From NCBI GenBank assembly GCA_023053575.1, contig JAKZAP010000008.1, positions 8,606,034 to 8,670,033 on the forward strand: 64,000 nucleotides of DNA, read 5' to 3'. Position 1 is the first letter of the stretch, and each line of letters starts with the position of its first letter. Below are positions 10,789 to 22,912 of this stretch, one piece after another. Source of the DNA: Branchinecta lynchi (lineage: Eukaryota; Arthropoda; Branchiopoda; Anostraca; Branchinectidae). The translations under genes and the position numbers were made by a program. The notes below the pieces were generated by a model that saw nothing but the letters and a program-made list of their open reading frames with translations, made no database searches and had not been told where the DNA came from.

Positions 10789-11089
10789 CGATAAAGTGCA
10801 CACAGCGATCGCAATTTCTGTCCGTCAGTCGTTCGGTCGGTCCGGGTTTTGTGAATATCAGATAGCCGAATGGTCGGACTTAAGAATAGTCGTTTGCACA
10901 ATTCAAACATCGTGAGGGAGTGGAGGGATGAGGAATCCGGAATCTAGTGGCATTTATAGCTTTCGGACGGGCGATTGGATTTGAATGAAACTTGGCAAGT
11001 GGAAATCACATGTTCCATGTCAAATCCGGACCCAATCCGATACTTGGGAGGAGAGTTGGAAGGGGGCAACCGGAATCTTCGTGAACGCT
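10789..11089 (+). repeat. Family F copy 2, microsatellite and first cores
   Basis: Resumes with GCGATCGCAATTTCTGTCCG and a GTCC/GTCG microsatellite, followed by cores with 'gaaacttggcaagtg' and 'accggaatc'. Interrupted again by a LINE end near 11090. Confidence 0.75.
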
Positions 11090-11302
11090 TCCCTGGTATA
11101 CTGACATCAACTAAAGACAACGTTATCAAAACGGTTGTAGAATATGTGAGTGGGAACTTAAATAGGAGATAGTTTATGTAAGTATCGAAGGATCATTTTG
11201 TTTTAAATGCATTAATACATTTGTATGCCGTGTATATAAAAATCTGTGTATGGCCCATTGAGGCTAAATAAACACTATTCTATTCTATTCTATTCTATTC
11301 TA
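11090..11302 (+). pseudogene. 5'-truncated LINE 3' end with (TATTC)n tail
   Basis: Short open stretch ending in ...VVEYVSGNLNRR and a stop at 11172, then an untranslated region with TGGCCCATTGAGGC and AAATAAA, then about five TATTC units (to 11302). A similar TGGCCC(G/A)TTG(G/A)GGC phrase precedes the tail of the LINE at 37.3-38.1 kb, so both probably belong to related families. Inserted into family F copy 2, which resumes after the tail. Only the last 25-30 codons remain, so clade assignment is not possible. Confidence 0.6.
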
Positions 11303-12238
11303 TAGCGTCGAGGGATCGTAATGGAGTTGGGTGGGAAGAACAAGCATAAGCAGTAGATACGTTCTTGACAGAACCAGATCATATCGGGGCCCTTTGGGAG
11401 GAGTTCGAGGGGTTTTGCCTGAATTCCGGTGATAGTGATTTAGGATACTTCCAGGTCTGCTAACGACGATAAAATCTGGCAGCCATATTAGAGACCCAAC
11501 TAAATAGACTTAACGACCCGACACACAAAAACCAAACAAATGGGAAGTAAGTCGGACAGTACCGAGTTTTTGCGGCCTAGATTTGTTATTTGGCGTCCGA
11601 ACCGGATCCGACCACGGTACAGGAGGAGGATGAAGCGGGAACCGGAAATTTGCAGATATGCTCAGATTAAATTAACTTGATGGACGGGATGGTAGAGATG
11701 CGAAATTTATGTGTCCGAGTCATATTCGGCCACAGTGGGGGGGGGGGGGAGTTGGAGGGAGAGTCCCGGAAAGTTTGTGGCTCGCATAGGGGTCAAGCGA
11801 TTGATCGAATGATTTGAATGAAACTTGGAAAGTAGAGAGATCGTATGCCCTAGATGACATGTTTTATGATCAGGACCCGATCCGAGCACGGTGGGGAGGG
11901 GTACCGGAATTTCCGAAAAATGCTCAGATTCGAGTGATAGGTGGTAAAAGAAGATGCTTTAGATGATCCATGAGTGTGTCCGAAGTCCGAACCAGATTCG
12001 GCCGCGGTTTGGGGAGTTGGAGGGGGGTGGAGCTACGGAAATAGTGTGGCCACGTCTAGGATCAAACAAGTGGATCTAAACATGGGAGGTATTCATTTAC
12101 CCTAGATGATCCGAGGCGATGCCGGAGTTAATTTCTGGGTCCAATCCTAGGGGGATTGAAGGGGGTATTTTGTGACGTCACATCTACTTTCTGTTACCAC
12201 CTACTTGTAATAAATGCCCTATGGGCTCGTAGCTCTTG
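11303..12238 (+). repeat. Family F copy 2, remaining cores and right end
   Basis: About six degenerate cores of roughly 130 bp ('gaaacttgg', 'tagatgaca', 'gatccgagcacgg', 'accggaa'), including a G13 run at 11737-11749. Ends TCGTAGCTCTTG before T, matching the right end of copies 1 and 3. Confidence 0.8.
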
Positions 12239-12904
12239 TATTTTTTAATGTACAATATAAAACTGAAGTTGTCAACCCCTTGAAACTTTTAAAATGGTGC
12301 TCTGTTTCTCATACTTTCATGCGATTTATATGTACCGTTGTTAAATATGGACAATAACACTACGTTGTCAACCCCTCGAACTTTTTAAATAGTAGGCTAC
12401 ATCTCAAGGAAACTACATTGTTGGATTTTAGTAAAATAAAAAAGCAAAATTTTATATGGGAAGTTGTTGAATTTTGCAAGAAAAAAGCAAATCTGAAAAA
12501 TTTCAAGTTAATTTTCTCTTGAGTATAGTGCTGTTGCGGCTTCACTCCCTCCCGCAAAACCTGACATAACGTGCAATCTTACAAAAATTGGTGTGAACTT
12601 ATCTTGAAATTCGTATAATTTTCCGTCTGTGGTGCTGTATTTCTTGACCATTGTCGATAATCTGTATAGTTTTTCAGGCTTGGCAGATATTACCCAGTCG
12701 CAATTCCCCTCCCCCTACCCAATCACTTGGAAACGCCCTGTCCGAGGGTTCTACATTAATAGTCCGAACACCCGATCAAGATTTCCCGGATGGGTTCCCT
12801 GCACTTTCATCGTCAAGTTGAAAAAATGTCAACTTTTCCATATGGAAGTGCTGATGGTGCAGAAAATCCGGACAGGAATTCGAATCCGGGCGCTCCCGAT
12901 CCTG
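12239..12904. other. Unassigned sequence
   Basis: An open frame of 126 codons (12629-13009, plus) has no recognisable motif and runs into a retroposon tail; I do not call it a gene. Confidence 0.4.
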
Positions 12905-13075
12905 GTCGTGTGTTCGCAATATAAGGAAGCTAATTTTTTAATTATTACTCGTTCGTTTGTTAATTATTGTGGTATTAACCCCTATGTAACGGGCCATGGA
13001 GCTTTGTAGGGGTCGAAATTTATTTTGTTCCTTTATTTTGATTTTAATAAAACTGAACTGAACTGAACTGAAACT
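12905..13075 (+). mobile_element. Probable LINE/SINE 3' end with (GAACT)n tail
   Basis: A T-rich untranslated-type region containing GGGCCATGGAGCTTTG and AATAAAA is followed by three to four GAACT units. This is the same layout as the other retroposon ends here (GGCC...TTG phrase, AATAAA, short tandem tail). No coding sequence can be seen upstream. Confidence 0.5.
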
Positions 13076-13765
13076 ATGTGAAACTTTAACATCAAAACAG
13101 AGCAGACTCTGTTCAAATTACTTGAGAATTTAGAACTGCCTGTCTGGCATCAGTTACAAGCAGTTCTGATGACGAACAACTTTGAGTAAATATCTGCATA
13201 TTTACGTACAACCGAGTACAATACTCTACCTATCAGTCAAGGACTGAATGTATACGTTTTTTTCGCGTTTTGATTTTCGTAATTAATTTTTGTCGTCAGC
13301 ATGTTTTGGATTTAACAAATTACCCTTTCAGTGATCAAGTCCGTGATTGTTCCATCTGAAATCTGCCATATTTCAGATGTTTAGTTTCGAAAACTGCATA
13401 GCCCAGGTCCTAAGTGTGGCATTGGTCTCTACAGAATACGTTTAAAACACTTATCATCATACATTCTCAGGTTGTTGAGGGAACTGAAAACTACTTCATA
13501 TGGGAGAGCGTTCCAGCAGTCCAACGCTCAGTCTCGGAAAAAACATCTACCGATGTTTTTGGAAAATCGCCATCCACTCAGCTTGAAGTCGGCTACGTTA
13601 CCTTAAGGGGAAAAGAAGAAAATGAATTATCGTAAAGACCTTCGTACCTATATCCATATCGAGTCAACTTCCATAGCCTTTGGATCTGTCCTTATTCCCA
13701 AGATTCTGCATTTCCTCCGGTGAATTCATTTCTCCCTCTTTAGTTAACAACTGGAAAGTCCAAAG
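13076..13765. other. Unassigned sequence
   Basis: Nothing recognised; longest open frame 73 codons. Confidence 0.5.
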
Positions 13766-13769
13766 TCCT

Positions 13770-13832
13770 AACGTTATAATAGTATATAGTATAATATAAT
13801 AGTATATGTTATAATAGTATAATAGTAATAGC
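13770..13832. repeat. TATAATAG-type microsatellite
   Basis: Degenerate run of TATAATAGTA units. Confidence 0.85.
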
Positions 13833-13872
13833 CACTATAGATACAATGTAAACGTCCAGCGAAAAATGGTTC

Positions 13873-14090
13873 CGATATTTCGTCGCCACACACGGCGATT
13901 CGATGGCAATTTTTGGGCTCTCCCCCCCCCCCTCCCCAACCCTAGGATGGTGGTAAGGATTAGTGTGGTTCCATTGTGGGATTTCGTAAAAAAAAAATCT
14001 GTAAATAATGCGTGGATTTTGACAGATATTCGTCGTCATTTCGGGTTGTCCCACCCAAAACCTAGGATAGTCGTTACAAATGGATCAATG
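13873..14090 (+). repeat. Two degenerate tandem units of about 155 bp
   Basis: The phrases GATATTTCGTCG and ACCCTAGGATGGT near 13873 and 13940 recur as GATATTCGTCGTC and AACCTAGGATAGT near 14028 and 14060. A C11 run (13922-13932) lies in the first unit. Confidence 0.5.
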
Positions 14091-15153
14091 CACAACTTTA
14101 CAGTAGGTTCTGTGAAAGTTAAAAAGGTAATCGGTTCGTCAGCGTGAATGAATCGTGATAGGGTTGAAAAATTACTGCTTGAAATACACAGGTTACAAAC
14201 ACTACTTCATCTATTGAGGCTTAGTTTCAACCTTTCATCCTTGCATGATCCATTTTGAATGATGTTTGCCTGCCATTTTGCGAGCAGCAAGTTTTGCTTA
14301 TATCTGCTATTGAAGTATTATCTTTTGAACTTTAAAAATTTCTTCTATGATTCCTCATCTCGTACAGCAATTCTCAATTAGTTTCCATTTTCAATGACTA
14401 TAAATTCTAAAGAAAAAGATTACAAGTTCTCAAAAAAATAAAGCCTCTGAGGCCGTTTTAATTTGTAAACTAGTAGTTCTGATTTTGTATTTTTGGAACC
14501 TACAAATAGAGTGGCGGGGTACTTAGCCTCCGACTTTGCAAAGTTTGTCCGTCTGCTAACACGAAAAAGCCGCGGTGAGCCTTTCCCACAAAGCTACGCA
14601 ACCTCTACGTCGTGCTTGCGTCGACGCAACTCAGAGCTTACACAGACAAATAAAACATAACGCACGAAAAGAAACAAGTTCTATTCCTGCGCTGCACGGA
14701 CGCGTACGCATCATATAAATTGTCAGTAAAAAATGAAAGCTTTTGAAGAAAAACGAAAAAAAGCATGCTGAAACAAATTAAAATTCAGCAGAAGAAAACG
14801 AGAAAGGAAAATGTAAATGAGCATCCGCGCGAAAGCTTCTAGCGCAGGTGCGAAAGATCCGCTGTGCAACCTGTACGCAACGCAAGATAAACGCATACAC
14901 AAGGCATCGCAACGACGCGTTAATGGAAAGCGGCTTAACTCTCGAAGGTGGTGGATGTGTAACCTGGTGTGCGGATTCCTTTGATCAAAATACAGGTCAA
15001 GCTCGGAAATATTTACGAGTGGGGGAGTCGGTTTCAATTTAGCAGTGAACAAAATATTTCTTAAAAGTCGTCAATTTAGGTGTTAGTAGACATACTGAAT
15101 ATGCCTCTATGCTTCGTCCAGCGAAAGACAAGTGATTCACCTGGAGTTCGGAA
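14091..15153. other. Unassigned sequence
   Basis: Nothing recognised. The 109-codon minus frame at 14723-15052 has no motif. Confidence 0.5.
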
Positions 15154-15943
15154 CAAGACCTAAGGTTTCGATGGGATCCCACAAATCTAAAATTTGATCC
15201 AGACAATTGGGTCTTGTCAGTCTTCGCCCCGCTAATCATCTGAGAAAACTAAGTTCAGATATACCTCTATAAGCCATATTTATTTTGACGAGACCGACCG
15301 AAGCTTCCTGCTTTACTTCTGCCAAATTACCGGTTTCGGCCGAATTCCGAGAGAACTACTTGTCCAGCAAAAAAAGAACAATTCAGAAACAAATTCAGCG
15401 ATATCTCCTAATCCTATCAAGAACATCTAATAACTTCAAATAAACTTTAAATTATAAAATTTCCGTTCGACCGGATTCCGGACGAATTATATGTCCAGGT
15501 AAAAAATGGTTGTCGTAGACTCAGCGTCTTTTCTTAGCCCTAAATCTGTCATCTCATTAACTTCAAATAAAACTTTCGCTTTTAACAAATTTTTAGGTTT
15601 GGCCGGATTCCGCGAGAACTAGTTGTCCGACGATAAAATGTTTTCACCATCGTGTTCAGCATGTTTTCTTACCCCATAATCGACTATCACATCAGCTGTT
15701 TAAAAATATTTTGCTCGTCCCTTAATTTAAACCCCCTCCCCCACCCCTAAATGTAGGGCTACAGAGCCCATCTACGAACTCGACCTTACTCTTGACCCAA
15801 ACAATCCTCACACCAAGCTTCATCAAAATATCTCATTCCTTTCGAGAGTTATCGTGCTGACAGACGGACGGACGGACAGACAGACGGACAACTTTTGCGA
15901 TGTCATAGGTATCCCTCCACTTACGTTTTGGGATCCCAAAAAA
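15154..15943 (-). mobile_element. Family A element, complete short copy
   Basis: Reading the minus strand: left end GGGATCCCAAAACGTAAGTG, 'gacatcgcaaaagttgtccg', a short GTCC/GTCT microsatellite, 'taactctcgaaaggaatgag', 'gtagatgggctctgtagcc', three or four cores of about 145 bp with CCGG blocks, and the right end GGGATCCCATCGAAACCTTAGGTCTTG before TT. Both ends are present, so this is one of the best copies for defining the element. Confidence 0.85.
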
Positions 15944-17309
15944 GGAAGTTTAGTCTGGAGTCGGGTAATGGTTGGTGTGAAACTTATTTTCAGCGCCGCT
16001 GTAATGGGTTCACTGCTACGACAGTAGGAGTAGGAGAAACAAATGAAATATAAAGCGTTCTAACACACGAAAAAATGTGACGGAAGACGCACCACTTACT
16101 GTAAGCCGGCGCCAAAGCATGTATATTATACATTCTTCCGAGTCACAGGCCCTCACTTCATCGGAAAGGAAATACTGAATATGTTGTACGATCTGTAGAA
16201 AAAAAAACAAGTAGGCAAAATCAGTACAAATTATATTTAACCAATATTTAACCAAAAAGTATTATTTTGAACCCAATAGCAATTGGCCAACACGGGCAGA
16301 AATTTGAAAAAAACACTTAAGAACAATACGAAGAACACACAAACAAAGAATATGAAACGAAAATAAAAATTACGTAAAGTTAAAATGTTTTATGAAATAT
16401 GGGAAGGGTGACTTCAGGTATCATTGATTGGTGGAGGAAGAAGCTTGGGTCTCAGGTCTTCATTCACGAATTAGGACCAAGATACGGTGTATCGAAGTCT
16501 GGAAAGATGGTCCTGTGACTCCTGTGGTATCCGGAGTTCAAATTTGGTGACCAAAACGCATGGGTTGATTAAGTTTTTTTTCACACAGTTTCTCGATGCC
16601 AAGAAGTTGAAGGCTTTCACTGAAGGATTTCACAATGTAAATCCTATCCTATCAACATATTTTTCTTATAATAATCTCGGCAACATGAATATTCTCTTAC
16701 CTGTATACGCCGCTGCCACCAGTATTCATCTTCGCAGTTCCGACATCGCCTTTCCTCACATCGCCGCTTTTGTGTGCATTTCACGCACCTGAAACTTTGC
16801 TCACCTTCGCAACGAGGTTAGAGCAAGTCTCAGGCTGGGAGAAATCGCACACTTCAACATAATGGATTCACTTCCATTTCTAGCAAGAAGTTCCTGGCTA
16901 GATAATGGGGGGGGGGGGAAGTAATTGGAAAGTTGGGAGAGGGAAAATTGTTCATTCTCGGCATCATCTTGACTCTTATGTTAGCTTTTGGAAAAAGGGG
17001 GACCAGAGGGGAATATTACACTGAGGCGTGATACAAAGTATATCTTTGTCTCTTAGTAGCAATAACGCCCTTCCAGGCATCAATCCCTCCCGCGGTTCTT
17101 CATGACCGCGCAAATATCTGTGTAAGACTCACGCCCCCCTTCCTCTATTGCAGGAATAAGACCATCTTGCTGGTTTATTTAGTATAGATACGTCGGCAAC
17201 GCTATGCGCTGCATCTGACAACCAAATCATATCCGTGTCCTTGTCAGCTTGGTGCAGAGTTGAAAGCTAGATGTCGCTTCGTAGTTAAATGCAAATAAAA
17301 TAGCAGAAA
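15944..17309. other. Unassigned sequence with a G12 run
   Basis: G12 at 16907-16918. The 101-codon plus frame at 16487-16792 and the minus frame at 16016-16255 have no recognised domain. The minus frame contains a CDSEEC string, weakly resembling DSEEC in the exon-like frame at 36.1-36.3 kb. Confidence 0.4.
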
Positions 17310-17323
17310 TATATATATATATA
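17310..17323. repeat. (TA)n microsatellite
   Basis: Seven TA units. Confidence 0.9.
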
Positions 17324-17548
17324 AAAACCTTCAACAATTACTTCTCTTACATATTTAAGTGTTCCTACAGCTGAATGGTAAGTGGTGCGTTGGTTGTTAG
17401 TGTCCCCCTGTATTCCATTCTTTTCTGAATACATATTTAGGTTGAGCCTTTTAAGTTGGTGGGTAAGGGTGCATTTATGCGTTGCATCTGTTGTATGTAT
17501 GACTGATAAGGAGTTGGTTATTTTTCTAAAATCCAACCTTATTGTGCC

Positions 17549-17840
17549 CACGGTTCAACAAGAAAACAAAAGAGAGTGACTTTTGGCCTAAAAATGAGGG
17601 CGAACTGGGAGTCAAGTTTACTTTTCATGAAAAAACGTGAAATGGTCACTTTTGGTCGGAATCGCCACTGCAAACATGACACATCTTAATTTTATTTTCA
17701 TGAAAACGCTAAATAGTCACTTATGGTCGGAGAAACTGCAAAAAAGACACGTGTTTATTCTGTTTTCTGAAACAGAGTGAATTTTATGTCATTATTCGTA
17801 AGACAAGAGCGATTTGCTCTTTCATTTCTGTAGGTTCTGT
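17549..17840 (+). mobile_element. Degenerate hAT-type MITE, family K copy
   Basis: Shares the blocks GTGACTTTTGGCC, TGACACATCTTAATTTTA and TTTTCATGAAAA, in the same order, with the intact copy at 43924-44219. The inverted ends are decayed (CACGGTTCAAC at the left; the right end is unclear), so no target duplication could be called. Confidence 0.6.
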
Positions 17841-18834
17841 GTAAATATTTATATTGTAGACTTTGTGATGATGATAATCAGCCTTAACCCGCGCGAAGAG
17901 ATATGAAGTTTACCAGTAAAAGGCTCATATAGAACATTCTTCTGCAAGAACACGCGAACCATTTAGACGATTTATACCTTGCAAGTCTTAGTATAACCGC
18001 CAGATTTCAGCCCACCTCTTTTTGAGTTTTGTAAATCCCCACTGTTTGGCACTTACCCCGTTTTGGCCCATATGCGCAGTAACTGATACAAATGTATCCG
18101 ATCAGTTTGCTTTACGCATGCTAACTTTCTACCTTATAGTCGACAGACAAATGATGTATCGAAAGGTTTATCTGAATAAATCATGCTTGTCTATTTTCTT
18201 CCTTCTGGAAATATCCATCCGTACATAACCGTCTTCCAGCCTTCTTCGTTCTGGAAACCTTCTCTGAGACTTTCTCTCCACGTTTCCTCGCAGTCTAAAA
18301 TACTAGTATCTCTATGCTTCCACCTCTTGCGGTTCTAGCTCGGTAGAATGGTCTCTTCCATCGGAGAAGATGATGAATTCGAGATTACTTCTGGGGGTAA
18401 TGTCGAGATTATTACCGGAGGATGTCTGAATGATTTCAGACCATAAAAGTCACGGGGTGATTGTCGGCACGAATGGGGCGTAATCTGTTCTGGAGTGTGA
18501 AGATTATGCCTGTCTTTTTGAGGTTGGGAGTGGGGAGCCGTATATGTGAATAAATGCCTTGCGTCATTTTTCGTGAGTGGGGGGAGGGGAGAATTCCAGA
18601 AATTCAGGTTTTGCTAGGGGGGACTTGTGGCAGATTGAAATCACTTTGCCCTGGGGCAAGTAGTTTTTACAGATTCAGGAATAAAAGTCAACTATTTTCC
18701 ATGGAAATCCACCCTTCTAGTGAATACAAAAAAAAATTCCATCAATCCTGAAACCCATAGGCGCGTGACCGACCCTAATGAGCGGCCTGGGCCGGGGATG
18801 AGGGAGTTGGCGATCGTCTTACTAAAAGCTGGTG
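17841..18834. other. Unassigned sequence
   Basis: Nothing recognised. Confidence 0.5.
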
Positions 18835-19180
18835 TAGGCGCTCGTTTCCATCGGGCAGGGTATGTGCTTGCCCTCTATGTGATAATGGAGTTGATGATTT
18901 TGTCCATGTTCTATGCCGGTGTCCAGAGCCAAAGACAGTAAAAGTGGTCCAGAGCTTTCTGGGTTAAAAAGGGAATTATTGGGAGGTGAGGTTATGTTAC
19001 TTCCTGACATCTTAAAGAGCATGACGCCAAGCGTTATATCTAAAACTTGCAGATTTGTTGATGGCGTGGTGAAATTTCGAGAGAGCAATGTCGAAGTTTA
19101 GTTCGTGTAAAGTGTTTTATATGTATTTTCTTGTATATGGCCTTTGGCTTTGAATACAATTATTATTGTTGTTGTTACAT
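18835..19180 (+). pseudogene. Decayed LINE C-terminal end, zinc knuckle visible
   Basis: One frame (about 18838-18965) reads CPLC, then nine residues and HVLCRC, which fits the CCHC-type zinc knuckle near the C terminus of many LINE reverse-transcriptase proteins. A one-step frameshift continues as ...ELLGGEVMLLPDIL and ends at a stop near 19101. After it come TATGGCCTTTGGCTTTG and a tail of ATT/TTG units (to about 19177). The rest of the reverse transcriptase is missing, as in 5'-truncated retrotransposition. The knuckle resembles that of the 37.3-37.9 kb copy. Confidence 0.7.
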
Positions 19181-20235
19181 CGACTCTGCAAGGTTTTGTT
19201 ACAATAGGGAGACAGAGATTCTTGTGATTATTTGTTCTTGGTAAAACCCTGTTTGCCTGCAAATTCTGTTTGATCAGAAAATTGAAACGCATAATATTTG
19301 CAGATGCAATCTCAGGAGGGATTAGTTTCGTGTTTTTTCTCTGACTGGTGTTATAATTATCTTGCAATAGTACAATAAAGAATGTAATTTCGCATTACAT
19401 TTTACTTCTCTACTCTAAGACTTTAAGTGAATTTTCACTGAAGTTATGGTTTCTACAAACAAACCGTTTCTTAGTAGGCGGTTATGGGATATATGTATTG
19501 TTTTCTGACTGACGAATAGTTTTGAAAATATACGTTTTGGTAAGCATTTCTTAACATTCTGTTTTTCTTACACCGCTTTTTAAGTCGCTGGTCATAAATA
19601 AATTACTTAATTACTCTACTTAATATTAGTATCTACTGGTTTCGGAAACATTTTTGTCTAACCGCTCATCCAGCCTCATTTCTTCGTCTTTATTTACATC
19701 ACGTCTCCGTCTAGTACTGTTCCTTTATTCATTTAATATGAGGCAACACGGAACCTTGTTTGCTCTATTCACTTGATATTAGGCATTTGGCACCTTACCC
19801 CAACTTCATTTTGATGACAAACTCCGCTCGCAAGACATTCAAGCTAGAATATCAATTCAGACCATATTTCTCATCTTTCGAACTATAATCCTCCGAAATT
19901 AAACTGCCCTTTCTTTGAGCTCCTTTCAGAACTCTCCTATCTCGACCCACATCTTCCTAGCGCAAATAAAGATATCCTACTTTCGAATAATTAGAAAGTT
20001 TCGAACACTTGCCACGGAACTAAGGTATAGGAAAAACTAGGTTAGTGCTGCTCCGCTAGGTTCACCCTGACAGATATATTAGAGAGAGGAAGAGCACGTG
20101 CTCCCAGGATATTAAGAGCTTTATTTAGTTTGATCGGCTTCAGTTGCCATGTCGAAGCTTTTTATTACAATAAGTGTTTTAACTGTTATTTTTTAGAAGA
20201 ACAAGAACAAGAAAAATATAATATGTTATTTACAG
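19181..20235. other. AT-rich unassigned sequence
   Basis: Nothing recognised; no open frame above 90 codons. Confidence 0.5.
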
Positions 20236-21527
20236 ACAATCGGGTCTTATAGCGGTCCAGTGGTAATCATCGGAGAAGACGAAGTTCAAATATGGATTCC
20301 GCATGTGAGTTTACCTCTATAGCCTGCGTCATGTCTACTTTGACGAAAGTTCCTGCATTACTTCTGCCAAGTTTCTGGTTTCAGCCTGATTCCGGGCGAA
20401 CTAATTGTCTTGCAAAAAATTGAAGTTCAAAAACAGATTCAGCGTATCCCATACCATCCATATCTCCATAATCAACTTCACATAAAACTTTTAACAAATT
20501 TTGCCATTTCAGCAGTATTCGTGGTGAAATGTGTTCAGGTATAAAATGATTGTCATACACGAATTCAGCAGGCCTTCTTACCCATGAATCGAATACCTAA
20601 TGAAACTCAAATAAAACTTTTACTTTTAACAGATTTTCCGGTCATGGCCGGATTCCGGGCGACCTACTTGTCCGGCGACAAAATAATTTTCATATTCGGA
20701 TTCAGCATGTTTCACTATCCTTAAACCGAACCTCTAATCAGCTTCAGATTAATCTTTTATTTTCGACAAACTTTCCGGTTTTCGCCTGATTTCGGCCGAT
20801 CTATTTATCCGACGAGAAAATCCTCATATTCTGATTCTCCATGTCTCCTTACCTCTAAATCGGATATCTCACCAACTTCAGATATAACTTTTACTTTTAA
20901 CAAACTTTCCGGTTTTAGCCGGATTCCGGGTGAAGTACTTGTCCGGCGAGAAAATGGTTTTCATATACGTGTTCAGCACGTCATCTTACCTCTTAATCAT
21001 GTATCTCATTAGCTTTTAAAAAATATTTTTTTCGCCCCCTAATCTGAAACCCCTCCCCCTCCCCTAAATATGCAGCTATCGGGCCGATCTACGAACTCAA
21101 CCTTTCCCTTGACTCGAAGAGTCTTCACACCAAGTTTCATCAAAATATCTCATTCCCTTCGAGAGTTATCGTGCTGACAGACGGACGGACGGGCAGACGG
21201 ACGGACGGACGGGCAGACGGACGGACGGACGGGCAGACGGACGGACGGGCAGACGGACGGACGGGCAGACGGACGGACGGGCAGACGGACGGACGGGCAG
21301 ACGGACGGACGGGCAGACGGACGGACGGGCAGACGGACGGACGGGCAGACGGACGGACGGGCAGACGGACGGACGGACGGACGGGCAGACCGACGGACGG
21401 ACGGGCAGACCGACGGACGGACGGGCAGACCGACGGACGGACGGGCAGACCGACGGACGGACGGGCAGACGGACAACTTTTGCGATGTCATAGGTATCCC
21501 TCCGCTTACATTTTGGGATCCCAAAAA
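20236..21527 (-). mobile_element. Family A element with expanded microsatellite
   Basis: On the minus strand: palindromic left end (GGGATCCCAAAATGTAAGCG, at 21527), a greatly expanded GTCY microsatellite (21176-21474), the conserved 'taactctcgaagggaatgag' block, then about five cores of 140-150 bp. The right terminal palindrome is missing: the copy ends near 'gacaatcgggtctta' at 20236. Three overlapping open frames of 128-129 codons (21150-21557) are translations of the microsatellite and are not genes. Confidence 0.85.
21176..21474. repeat. Expanded GACGGACGGGCA minisatellite
   Basis: About 300 bp of GGAC/GGGCAGAC units. The first two thirds are dominated by a 12-bp period, and the last part by a 20-bp period carrying GACC. 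In sister copies the same position holds only 20-40 bp. It is strongly strand-asymmetric: the plus strand has almost no T. Confidence 0.95.
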
Positions 21528-21590
21528 GGCACACAATTTTTTCTAAAAATAACATGAACAGAAAAAGGCGCTATAGTTGGTCGGCTATTT

Positions 21591-21745
21591 ATCACGAGGC
21601 AAGTTGATCACGACAATTTGTTTACAAGTTGATCACGAGACAAACAAATTATCGCAGGCTCCGTCGACAAATTGGCACATTTGCCAGAAGACAAATTGGC
21701 AACAGACAAGTTAGCATGAGACAGACCTTGCTCGAGACAAATCTG
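21591..21745. repeat. Cluster of short GATCACGAGACAAA / GACAAATTGGCA repeats
   Basis: 'caagttgatcacga' occurs twice, 'gacaaa(t)' five or more times, and 'gacaaattggca' twice within 155 bp. It looks like a degenerate short tandem array. Confidence 0.6.
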
Positions 21746-21889
21746 GCTTAAGGGTTGTTACACATTTCAGTTACTTAGGTTTATTGCTACGTCTGAACAA
21801 ACGGTACACTAAGAGTCGGTTTGAGATTTTAAGATGCCGGAGAACTGATTCTGGCTCTATGTCACCCGTTCAGCACTTATGTATCCCAT

Positions 21890-22125
21890 AAGGGATGAAA
21901 ATTAGTTTCTTTTTCTGAAGTTGATTAGAGGTCGATGTAGGTGTAAGGAGACATACTAAATCCATTTCTAAACTTCTTACCGAACAAGTAGTTCGCCGGA
22001 ATCCGGTCAAAGCCGTGAATTTGTTAGTCGACGACTAAGGTCGATGCAGAGTTCTGAGACGGAGCTACCCGTATTTATTCTATATTTTCTCAGCGGATTA
22101 GTCGTTTGGTCATAATCCGCCAAAA
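21890..22125 (+). repeat. Family A core fragment
   Basis: One and a half cores: GAAGTTGATTAGAGG, 'aaggagacatacta', 'acaagtagttcgccggaatccgg', then the 'cagcggattagtcgtttggtc' block that lies near the right end of full copies. No palindromic ends. Confidence 0.65.
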
Positions 22126-22529
22126 AACACCGTATCATTTCTAGTAATTTTCAAACGGTCGATTAAGGATATATGACATGCTTACGGGCTCTGAAGAAGA
22201 ACGGAAAGCTAAAAGATCCGATAGTCTGGATGAAGATGTCCAGTAAATATTCCCCTTTGAGATCGCAGCAAAACCTTTCGTCTTGTTTTCTTGGAGCGAG
22301 GCTTACGTCAACTATTTTTGTTTCTGTAGGGTTGCAACCACTAAGTATTTTTGTTAGCGATTTTGGGAAAGAAACTTTAGTCCCCTCAAAACCCCATCCC
22401 AAGCTCCCCCACGAAAAAGAAGAAGAAAAGGACATTTCAGAATTCTAGACTACATATTTTCAGAGCTATTTTATTGCGCGATTTCGAGTAGATCCTCGTA
22501 CTTCTGGCGCTTCTCTTATTAATTTTCTG

Positions 22530-22660
22530 AGTTGTGGCCGCAGTAACCCAGGTTCGAAATCTGGTCGCGGTAGACACTTTTTGCTCCGGCTAAAACATTT
22601 TTTTTCCCAGGACACGAACCTGGAACTGACGTTGGACCCGTAATCTCGCCACAACTTAAA
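22530..22660. ncRNA. Two facing tRNA-like 3' halves (pseudogene or SINE heads)
   Basis: On the plus strand near 22548-22566, CCAGG-TTCGAAA-TCTGG forms a five-pair T arm (one G-T pair) with a B-box-like GGTTCGAAATC. On the minus strand near 22607-22625, CCAGG-TTCGTGT-CCTGG forms a perfect five-pair T arm. Both are preceded by a GAGTTGTGGC / AAGTTGTGGC phrase, suggesting one tRNA-related repeat in two orientations. I could not fold a convincing D arm or acceptor stem, so a functional tRNA is unlikely. Confidence 0.35.
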
Positions 22661-22675
22661 CACAGGATCACAGGT

Positions 22676-22912
22676 CTTCCAAGGTCTGAAGACCAGAAGA
22701 TGGCGATACTTAGACCATGTCCTCCATGTAGGCTGCCAAGCACCATCCTAAATGAACAGCCATTAGGAAGACGAGGAAGACCAAGAAACCCGGTCCGTCG
22801 CAAACATACATGCAGGTCTGCAACCTAAGTGGGAGGATGTCCAGGCCGTAGTCCACAAGAGAGAAGAGTGGTGCCTATTCGTCTACTCCCTAGGTGCGGG
22901 GGGATTTAAGGT
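22676..22912 (+). pseudogene. Decayed LINE reverse-transcriptase C terminus
   Basis: Read with two frame changes, this gives RRWRYLDHVLHV, then GRRGRPRNPVRR, then WEDVQAVVHKREEW...YSLGAGGFKV and a stop at 22912. The order W-R-Y-L-x-H-V, a G-R-x-G-R-P-R basic patch, then W...R-E-E-W is the usual ending of LINE open reading frame 2 proteins. No upstream catalytic domain is present. It belongs to a different LINE family from the zinc-knuckle fragments at 18.9 and 37.7 kb. Confidence 0.65.

Noticed and set aside
10527..10910. 127-codon minus-strand ORF
   Set aside because: Spans the right end of the hAT-like element and family F microsatellite; no transposase motif.
21150..21557. Three overlapping 128-129 codon ORFs with RPSVCPSV- and DGRTGRRT-type repeats
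   Set aside because: They are translations of the GACGGACGGGCA minisatellite on both strands; no start context, domain or non-repeat sequence.
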